Positions 45,701 to 56,700 of a stretch of DNA of 64,000 nucleotides are shown here, one piece after another (position 1 is the stretch's first letter; each line of letters begins with the position of its first letter). The notes under the pieces are model-generated. The model made no database searches and had not been told where the DNA came from. It saw only the letters and a list, made by a program, of their open reading frames with translations. Made by a program: the position numbers and the translations under genes. This DNA is from Branchiostoma floridae (taxonomy: Eukaryota; Chordata; Leptocardii; Amphioxiformes; Branchiostomatidae). The stretch covers positions 18,490,084 to 18,554,083 of the forward strand of contig NC_049996.1 in assembly GCF_000003815.2 (NCBI RefSeq). The letters run 5' to 3'.

Positions 45701-48700
45701 TTGACATTACGTCAACAAGCCAATGCAGCACGGCAACAAGTCACATCGACTGTAGTTGGAGCCAATGAGCCAACAACCCCTACCGATAAAAGTATACCCT
45801 GATACTGAAACAGCAATAATAACTTGTTGCCTGATGTATGCGGCACTAGGCACTACATTGGCCGGAACGGGTGAACTTATTCCAATACATACAATACGAC
45901 TTTTATATCGATGACTAATGTGAAGCGGTTAGTACTTACTTTGACATGACGTGGAAGCTGTTAGTCTCGCCCGTGTGCTCTACGTCATGTATGGCTGCTG
46001 ATAGCACGACCGCCAGAATCTCCACATCTGCCAGCCATTGCTGTGGGGAAACAGACATGTTACCTTCGCGTTCGGAGCTTTTGTGTTCTGAATGTTTGTG
46101 TGTGTGTTTGCTTGTATGTCCGTACCAATTTAAATATAGTGAGGTCAAATGATAGAGACGTCGGCGGACACCGACAGGAAATGGGGTCAAAGGTCCCAAA
46201 AAGGTCCCCAAATAGGTTATCTCGTTTCCTGTTTTCAACATCCTGCTATGGCCATGTCTGTTACCTCATGAGAACCAGTGGGCAAAAGTGGGCATGTTAC
46301 CTTCGCGTTCGGAGCTTTTGTGTTCGGAATGTTTGTTTGCTTGCATGTGTGTCCGTATGTACCCTTCGGTCAGTAATGACCATGGTAAAATCCTAATTGA
46401 TTCAGCCCTACAAGTTCGGCTATGACTAAATGTTAACAGTCTTATACGAGAATGACAACTCTGCCACAAAGGGCACTTCTGTAGACTGACTCAGGTCTGT
46501 TGAAGAGTTCTTTAATCAGGACCCATGTTTTTCGTGTGTCTGCAGCGTTTGATTATAGTAGAGCAGCAGGAGGCGAAAGGGGGTAAAGAGTATCAGTGGA
46601 AGTAGAGGTCAACGTCGAGGTCAAATATCCCTCCAGAGGCTGTTTTTCACTGCTAGATACGTCGGGGTCACTGACAGGTAGTTAGATCAAAGGTCGGAAA
46701 AAGGTCCCCGAATACGTTATCTCGTTTCCTGTTTTCAAATTCCTGCTATACCCATGTCTGTTGCCTTCTGAGAACCAGTGTGGAAAATAGAATCAGTGAG
46801 AAATTCGCAACAATGAAAAATAGAAAACTCTAAACATTTTACAGAGGTATGGTGTCTTCGAACTCTAGTTCTAATTCATTTGGATGAAATACGATGGTGG
46901 GGTGGTTGAGAGAACCTTGGAAGAAATTGAAATTGCTTCAGAGGTATGGAGAACAAATTGCAAACTAAGGCAGCCGAAAATTGCACACCGGGAATGTACA
47001 TTGGGGGCAAACTCTCACAAGAACCGTTGACCCAAAGAAGATTGGACATTTTTCCATTCATCTATCCTACAATAATCCCCCTGATCCCACCATACAGAAT
47101 TGCTGCCAGACGAATTAGAAAGTTACCCCGGGAGCAAAATAAAACGCAGTGTTCAGACATTACCACAAAACGGAGGTCGTTGACCCAGAAATTTTAATAT
47201 TGTATCCTTTCATTGAGAATAAATCCCTCTTCTCCTCCCATCAAGACCACAGTTCCTCTTTTCGCCCACGCGGTGGTTCTTCAATACCTTTTCTGTCAGC
47301 GTCCATGCTTTATCCGTTACGGACGACATCTTGGTGGTTACGGACGATCTGTTTTCCCGCCCAAACCGCGTGTTTCACGGCTCCTTACCGAATCCATTAC
47401 GGGCAACATGACTATAGGGATCAATTTCCCGACCTTTTAGATGTCAAGTACGTCGTATTTCAGTAATCATAGCACGTCCATTGCGCGATGTTTGCAAGAA
47501 AGACTTGCCTGGTCTAGCCCTAGTCATACCTGGTCTGTACATTGTCGTACTTAGTCGTAGTCTGTACTAGATAATGTATATAAGCCATACCACGAGTCCT
47601 GTTGAGTACAGCAGGTAGTGTGTTGTCTGGGTGACGTCAGCGGCGTGCAGCTGGTTGTGGTAAGGGTTGCTGTGCTTCCCGTACCCGCTCTCCAACGCGT
47701 CCAGGAACTTAAACAGCACCCCAGAGTTGATCTGAACGGTCATGAATAAAAACAAAAAGATATTCACTAAAATCAAGTACAATAAAGTCTCTACAAATGA
47801 CCATCTCCACACATGGACCACCTGACCAAAGTGACACCTTATTGGTTGTTCATTGGATAATTCATAAGCTCTTAGACCAATAAAGGTTTAGTTCTTTATG
47901 TGATAACTTGCGTTGATGAAGGTTAGAGACGCAAGTAATAAGAAACGCAACTTGATAAAGTTGGAAACTGTTCATTGGACCGTACGCGCGCGTGTCCAAA
48001 TCCACCCTTGTACCTGAGTAACTCTCCCGTATAATAATTATCATCTATTTAAGAAAAGTATATCAGAATCAGAATGATTTATTTGTACAACTTTGCAGCC
48101 TTGAAGGCTTAATTGTGTGATACATTGAACTTCAGCACACACACACTCAGTAAAAATCATTAAAACAGTTGAATAAAATTACATACATTACAAATATATT
48201 ACTATAAATAATGATAAACACGATCACTTATTAGACGATTAAGACACAGAAAACATTCGGTAATTAAGCTAACGAGAACTTCAATGCGGGTTTACATGAG
48301 TTCAGATGTCTAATTCAGTCACTTGTTTGTATAAAAATTCACCTTGAACTTGACTAACAGGTCGTATGTCTTCAGGACTTCATAGGCGACGTATCTCAGC
48401 GCCTGGCTATTGGACGCTACATTGACAGCAAACACGTCAAACGACCAGTCATCGAGGTTCTGTGAAGAAGGAAGAATGTTTAAAATGTCAACGATAACAA
48501 AACGTTTTTCTGACATATTTCTAAGTCCGGCATGTAACATGTTTGTCTAAAAGTTCGTTTTGTTTGTTTTACATTTAGGTATTCACAATGCTTAAACACC
48601 GTCTCAATAGTAAACTGGACATCCAATTCACCAGGTAACTTACTACACCGTTTACGCCTTGTGATACATACGGGCGGGCTACCTGACTAAATGCAGGCAC

Positions 48701-51700
48701 ACACGAGAACAGAGAACACTTGAACTAGTTGAACTCTACTATCCAACACAAAAATTGGACTCACACACACAAATTTTCGACTGAACAGCCCCAGTCTTTG
48801 TCAAGGAATGGTGCTGTTCAGTCGAAAATTTGGGTGAGTTCAATTTTGTGTTGGAGAGTACAATTCAACTAGTTCAAGAATGACTTCTACCAACACAGAT
48901 GAACTTTCAAGTTAAAAACACCAGCTGATTACAGAACCACCATTTCCACGGTGGTAATGATGTAAAAATTTTGCCATCAGAGGTTATACTAAAAGCGATG
49001 ACGAAAAGTTGCAATCTTTGCTGAAAAAGAAAGTGCATTGCTAAATGCTGCGCCCCTTGTACTGTTCTAACTTATAAGTACCATAACTGTGCAGTGCGAG
49101 TGTGACGTCTTTTGGCGAGCACCAGCAGAGGGTTAATAGGAATTCTGAACCTACTGAAACGCCGTGCGTCATTCCTTAATAAGGAGCCCTTCACATTTCT
49201 TACTTCTCCTCAGTATGCAGATGTAAGAACGGGTAGAGCTTAAGATCTAACCAAGACGTCTCCATAGGTAATCTATTAAGGCAGGCATTTGGGGTCACTG
49301 TACTGTTATTTAAGCAAGTATTCAGAGCAGGAGTCTTGAAGATTTTCTTTCCTACAATTTTCATAATTGCTCTTCCATTCGCTAAGCCCAAGCTGATACC
49401 CTCTTTCGTTCATTAGAGTATTTTTTCTGTTCATCGTTTCATGAAGGCCTCCTCAACAAGTGTGAGTCGAGTCAGTCAATAATATTCCGCTCAGTGGTTA
49501 AAGCGAATGATTCCGTTGTGCAATTGTGAAATTTGAAATTAAAGACTTTTGGCATCATTTAGTTTTGTGGCCCTGCTGCTTCGTTGATGGGAACGGTGGG
49601 TTAATTTTCCATTCAGAATATGACTCCACGTCTTAAGTAAGAGCAGAGAAAATGCAGCATGTTTCTTCAAGAAACCCATGATTGTGAAGAACCTTTTGCT
49701 TCGTATCGACATACACCATCACTGCGCGGTCGTCTCTGTTTCTTAGGGCAAAGGCTAGTGGCAAGCGTGTAGGGTCCTATTTAAGCGCACTTTGTCCTGC
49801 ATTGTACAATTGTGAAATGTGAAATTAAATTCTTTTGGCATCATCTATTTTCGTGGCCCTGCCGTTACGTTGATTTTTCATTCAGAAGAAGACTCTGTGT
49901 CTTGAGAAAATACAGCATGTTTCTTAAAGAAACCTGTTAATGTGAACCTTCTGTCTCGTATCTATATGCAACATCACTGCGCGGTCGTCTCTGTTTCTTA
50001 AGGCTAGTGGCAAGCGTGTAGGGTTCTATTTAAGCCCACTCAGCGTTCTACGTTAACAATTGTGCAATTTGACGTTTGGCATCATTTCTTTTGACAGCTC
50101 TGCCATTTTGTTGATGGGAACGGTGGGTTAATTTTCCATTCAGAATATCACTCTACACCTTAAGAAAATGCAGCAAGTTTCTTATAGAATCCCGTGATTG
50201 TGAACCTTCTGTCTCGTATCTATATGCAACATCACTGCGCGGTCGTCTCTGTTTCTTAGGGCAAAGGCTAGTGGCAAGCGTGTAGGGTCCAATTTAAGCC
50301 CACTCATCGTCCTACGTTGTACAATTGTGAAATGTGACATTAAATTCTTTTGGCATCATCTATTTTCGTGGCCCTGCCGTTACGTTGATTTTTCATTCAG
50401 AAGAAGACTCTGTGTCTTGAGAAAATACAGCATGTTTCTTAAAGAAACCTATGAATGTGAACCTTCTGTCTCGTATCTATATGCAACATCACTGCGCGGT
50501 CGTCTCTGTTTCTTAAGGCTAGTGGCAAGCGTGTAGGGTCCAATTTAAGCCCACTTATCGTCCTACGTTGTACAATTGTGAAATTTTACATTAAAGACTT
50601 TTGGCATTATTTATTTTCGTGGCCTTGCCGCTTCGTTGATGGGAACGGTGGGCTAATTTTCCATTCAGAAGATCACTCTACGCCTTAAGAAAATGCAGCA
50701 AGCTTCTTATAGAAACCTGTGATTGTGAACCTTCTGTCTCGTATCTATATGCACCATCACACGCCAACCAAACAACTTGAAATGGACTCCTTATCATGTC
50801 TCCCCACGTGTGAGGCTCGGAGGCTAATAGGGGTCGTGGGTTGGAGAGTGGAACGGGCCGAATGTTAATCACAACTTCTGCCTCAGCCTACGTATCATGA
50901 TCATACCGTACGAGCTTTAGTGACGTGAGGTATTAATGGGTATAGAATGTATAACCATGGCAAGATGTTCCTGTCAATAGTGAAATAAAGGTGTTATTGA
51001 CAGGAAAACTGTCTACATCAGTCAATCAGATCTAGCTGGTGACTGGCAATTTACTGTGGTTTCCTTTCCCTGTTTTTTTTGGCGTGCAATCGGAATGTAA
51101 AATCTGCGGCGCGGTCGTCTCTGTTTCTTAGGGCAAAGCGTACCATCATGCGCAAGCGGCCAGGGTCTACTTTAAGCCCAGTGCAGGAATTCCTTCATTG
51201 GAAAAAATCGCAGATTGCTGAAACCTTCAGTTTTGGTTTAGAAAAAATCATTTTAGGGGCCCATTTTAAGGGCTGTACGGATTCCTAGTTTTAAATGTTC
51301 AAGCCCTAACCTGACTTAATCTGTTTAAAGATGGCAGCATCGTTTCAAAACTCTCGTCGCAATTTTCCACCTTCTAAAACGTGCCTGAATTTGACACTCA
51401 GGTTTGATATATCGGGCTACTGTGTGGGGTGAGTTGTTGTGACCTGGAATGTTCTCTGATGACGTCATGACACCATGAATTTACCTATTTTACATTACAT
51501 CATACTAGTGCTCTTGGTATTCACCATCTTGGCTTTACCTCATTTGCATATGTTAATGTTCCATGATTAAAAATGTGACCCTGGCGCAAGACAAACATCA
51601 AGGGTTGATATAAGACTTAAGAGACCCACCTTCAACAAGTTGACCACTCCGGGCGGGTAGTTGACACCTGACCCCGATAGTTTTCTGCAGAGCCTGTTGG

Positions 51701-54700
51701 ATTCATAGAAATAATCACGTATCATTACAAACAATACTTGTTATTTACAGAATTGCAACAATTCAATCATATTATCTTAAAATTTGTAAACACAAGCACA
51801 ATTCAGACAACCATGGTTGAGTGCGAGGCTTTGTATATTTTATGTGACTACTTAATGAGCTAATCGTACCTACCTATTAAAAAAAAAGTTTACAATATTG
51901 CGAAGACCATAGGGATTTAGACTATCCAAGGAAACTCATATATTATACTTGATTGTTCTTGAATGTATTGCCTTGCACTTATAGATCCATACAAATAAGT
52001 TAATTACATGGCAAAGACTATGGGGACTTTTGGAGTGTATTAGGAAATATGAAATATATTATGTAATACATTTATCTTTATATTAGATTCATATTTTCCA
52101 ATGGTCTCACCTATCTACTCTGTTGCACGCTCGAACAGCTTGAACAATAGAACGAAAACGAGGTTTCTCGGTCCTTGCTCTCGTGGAAACCTGCATCTGT
52201 CGCGTGAAGGTCGACGCCAACCAATCACGGACCTCCGTGGGAACTGCATCCGGTTCAACTTCGCTGAGGTCATCCTCGTCTGGAACCAACTTCCTGTGCA
52301 GACAGAGATGAAGAATCCCACAAGACATTTGGAACAATGTCACCTATCTCATTCGATTGCATTTCTCTCTGACAGTGTGCTTTTGAACCTCGAACTTATA
52401 TATGAAGTTAGTGACGTCATGTTCTGCGATAAGTCTGTCCATCGTGACAACTGCGCATGCGGATCGAGATACATTGTGGGTAATAAATCTAAGTTGTAGG
52501 CACTGAGACGTGAACTTAACACGTCTAAACATTTTAATGAGCATGGTCTTCACAAGAAGTGATCACAAATATAAGGCCTTCACCTCTGATATATCTATCA
52601 CAATTAGGGCTGGGTACCGGTACAGAAAATTCAGGTCCAGGTCCGGTTCAGGTCCAGAGGATCAGGTTCAGGTCCGGACCTGAACCTGGACCTGATTCAG
52701 TATGACTCATGCCAATCATGCCATTTCACTGCAAAGACATCTGTTTGGTGGAGTATTCGACTCAAACTGGCGTACGATTGACTGTAAAACTTGGTAGAAA
52801 TGACTATATAATCTTCTCTACTTCACTCTTGTTATTTTCTTCCACCTGCAAGTACCAAAACGTGTGAATACTTGATCGGATAATCTGTTAATTTTCTAAT
52901 CGGTCCAACATCCGGTCTACCTAATTTTTTCAGGTCCGGTTTTTCTGGACCGGTCCAATAAGAAAAACCGGTTTTGTACCGGTACGCTGTACCGGTACCC
53001 AGCCCTAATCACAATACATCTGCGCATACGCATTGGGAACCGCGAAGAGGCTTATTGTGCACGCCGAAGCTTGTTCATGTGGTGTAATAGAGTAGAATTG
53101 TAGTGATGTAAAGCAAGCACTACATTATGTAGGCGCACACATCAGCTTATTACCCTATAATCTCCACCAATCGTACATAACCACGTATATGTTCATAAAA
53201 TATCAGAGATAAAGCCACGGTGACTGTCAGGAAAAACAGAAGCGTGTGAAAAGTTATTGTGCGGCGCCTTGGTCCCAGAGATGAATAGGTTATACCACAC
53301 GATTCGAGTGGACTCGTGATAATGAACTTGGCAGCTAGACAAGGGACGCGCGCGCTCATAAGTACGGCACGGTACTCTCCACCAGACAGCGATCACTTTA
53401 GCACTTGGCAAACAGCGGGAACACTTTGGCCATTTTTCAAAATATTTGGTCAAAGCCAGAACGGCATTGAATTTGAAATGCACCAAGATACACGAGCATA
53501 TGTCATATCTGCCAATCTATCTCCCGCATCACCTTAGACGGGGCTTGGGTACCTGCGAACATTAGTTTATCTCTAAAATAAGCGCGATGATCGTGAGAGC
53601 TTCGGGCGTCTAACTGCCGAAAATGTCATGTAGAGCTCACAAACTCGTCCGCCAAGCGGTTTGCACGCTGTGGGACATACAGGGGCATTACCAAACAGTG
53701 ACCGCGGAGCAAAGAATTGTTGGCCAAACTCAGCGATTGCCGAAATCTAGAAAAATAACGAGAAAAGAGGAAACGCTCCAGCGATCCCGCAGCGTTAGCG
53801 AGACCTGCGAGAGACTTCTGAGCGACCTGAGTAATCTCTGAGCGTAGTTTCCAATTTTAGGCCGCTAAGCGTTAACCCAACTGTTCCCGTCCTCGTGAAA
53901 AGAGTAGCAAGCTTCCTAACAGCGTTCAATTTGCAGCTCCGAATTTCTTGGCCATGCATCCTAGGAATCTCTTCTGTAGAGCCAAATGTCACTGCTATGA
54001 TAGTTCAGCATCTCAGGTGTAAGCTAATAGCGTCATTTCCCAGCATGTCCGAACTTGAGGTAAATCCTACCCATATTTCACTGTACAGATAGAGTGCCGT
54101 CATTCATTTCGCTGTTCCGACTTTCCTGGCCATGCAAGGACTAAAAATCCCTTCTCGCTTCTGTATGGCCGAAATTCCGCGCTAGGATAGTTGAGCCTCT
54201 CAGGTTTACGCTTGTGTAATTTGACACCATGCTCACAAAAAATCCTGCCCATATTTCAAGGTACAGATAGAGCGCCAACAGGCAACTTTACACGCGTTCG
54301 GTAAGCTTCCTCTGATGTTCCCCCTGGCCGTAGCTTTCTACCAAGCATTCTACTGTATCATTCATTTCGCTGTTCCGACTTTCTTGGCCATGCAAGGAAT
54401 AAAAATCTCGTTTCTCGCTTCTGTGTGGCCGAAATTTCGCGCAAAGAAAGCTTGCGTCATTTGGCAGCAGGCTCACAAAAAATCCTACCCATATTTCAAG
54501 GTGCAGATAGAATGCCAACAGCCAACTGTACACGCGTCCTGTAAGCCTCCTCTGATGTTCCCCTGGCCGTAGCTTTCTACCAAGCATTCTACTGTATCAT
54601 TCATTTCGCTGTTCCGACTTTCTTGGCCTTGCAAGGACTAAAGATATCTTCTCGCTTCTGTATGGCCGAAATTCCGTACAGATAGAGTGCCAACACTATC

Positions 54701-56638
54701 ATCTATTTCGCTGTTCCGACTTTCTTGGCCATGCAAGGACTAAAAAACATCCCTTCTCGCTTCTGTATGGCCAAAATTCCGCGTTAGGATAGTTCAGCCT
54801 CTCAGGTTTACGCTTGTGTAATTTGACACCATGCTCACAAAAAATCCTACCTATATTTCATGGGACGGATAGAGCACCAACAGGCAATTTTACACGCGTT
54901 CTGTAAGCTTCCTCTGATGTTCCCCCTGGCCGTAGCTTTCTACCAGACATTTTACTTTCCATTTGGACCCCACTTACGGCCATGTAGTCGTGAATAAATC
55001 ATCAACAGATGCACGCCTCGTGGACAGTACTGTCGCGAAGATGATTGCATAGTTTATTGCAAAAGGACCATAGCAAGTGCTTTTATGGATGGCACCGCTA
55101 CAGAAAGAGATGGACAAAAAACAAGATGCCTGCAATTTCCTGATAGAGACAATATGTTTTAACAAGAAACTGAGTGACAATCATTGTACACAGTTACTAA
55201 GTCTTGTTTTTCAGACAGTATTAAAGAAGTGCAGAAGGTGACGCAAGTGCGGTGGCCTAGCATTACATACAACACCTACATCCAAGGTTGGTGTCACCAG
55301 AACTACACTCATGTCTACCTGAGTAGTCACTTGTACAACTACACTCATGTCTACCTCACAACTGCAACTTTTACAAGTACACCACACAAAACTTTCCCAT
55401 TGTTTGTATTGTCTTCTCAAAGAAAGCGGGGAAGATACAAATTTCCTTGCGTTTTTTTTTTCATTCAAAGTTTTCTTTCAAATCAGGAAAAAATCAGCGC
55501 GCGCGAGGAGGTCATCCACAAAGTGTACTTGCTATGGCCTGAAGAGCGACTCTCGCATTCTACCAAACTTATGAAAGTCAACCCGATGACCTTTACAGAG
55601 GGTTACCCATATTGGTCCGAGAGTCCTGACATGACCTTGCAGATTATATTTGCTGGCCTCACAATCGCAGCTAGCGCCGAGAGGACCTCCAAATTACTGC
55701 CAGCGCAGTACTCGTGATGCCTTCGTTATTTGATAACCGGACGATATCACTAACACAGCACTGAATCAGTCCAGAGTTGGGGCGTCACTAAACCGAATAT
55801 CCACCTTCATCTAGATTACATCGCGTTTGTAATGAGAATGAATTCAAGAGGAAATCAAATAGTTCCCGTCGCTAAGTATACATATGTAATAATCATTGCA
55901 TAACGGCGACTATATACTGAGTAATACTCGCTCTTGCGTCGTGGAGAGCATCTATTCATGGCTTGCTTTAAACAATGTCAAGCAATCATCAGAAGAAATT
56001 ACGAGAGGTGACCAGTAAATTCTGGGCCTCCAGTAAATTCTGGGCCTCATCCAGAGATAAGGTACACGACTCCAATTTCGGAGCACAATATAGTATAAAA
56101 CCCTTTATGAATATCCACCTACAGAATGGATGTCAAATGAAATTTCAAATCATTGTGATCATTACTTTCTAGTTGACGTCCTTGTTAAAATCAGTAGGAA
56201 AGTTTTGAGAGAAAAAGTTATAAGTGTTCCTCATACTCAAAAAATCTAATGATACATTGTCAACATTTTTGATGAATTATCTCGTCGTATTCAAACAAAT
56301 AAAGAAGTGGGCATCTAACTTAAAGTAGACAGATCTGAAGTTCACCCGCACACCTCAGTTCTCAGCTCAGTTGTCCACTCTTAATCAAATAACTGGTGTG
56401 CCTCGGTTCTAGGTTATCTCTTTTGCAATTCTGTCAAGCAGCCTGTGTAACACAAACTTTCACAATCCATGGCTTCTATATGAATCCCTTATCCTTCACT
56501 GTAACAACCTCACACTGTCCCAGGGCCCTGTGGATCAGTCTTTTGGGTGCTTGCTTTTTTGGTCCTTGGGAAGGCTGCTATAATTAGTAAAAAAATCAGG
56601 CGTTGTGGATGGGGTGGTCTCTAGGCTTTGTAATTCTA

Positions 56639-56700
<62 letters not shown>

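Noticed and set aside
55184-55717. 177-codon open frame on the plus strand
   Set aside because: It crosses a minisatellite and a T run, has no recognisable domain and lies in a PDE1 intron.
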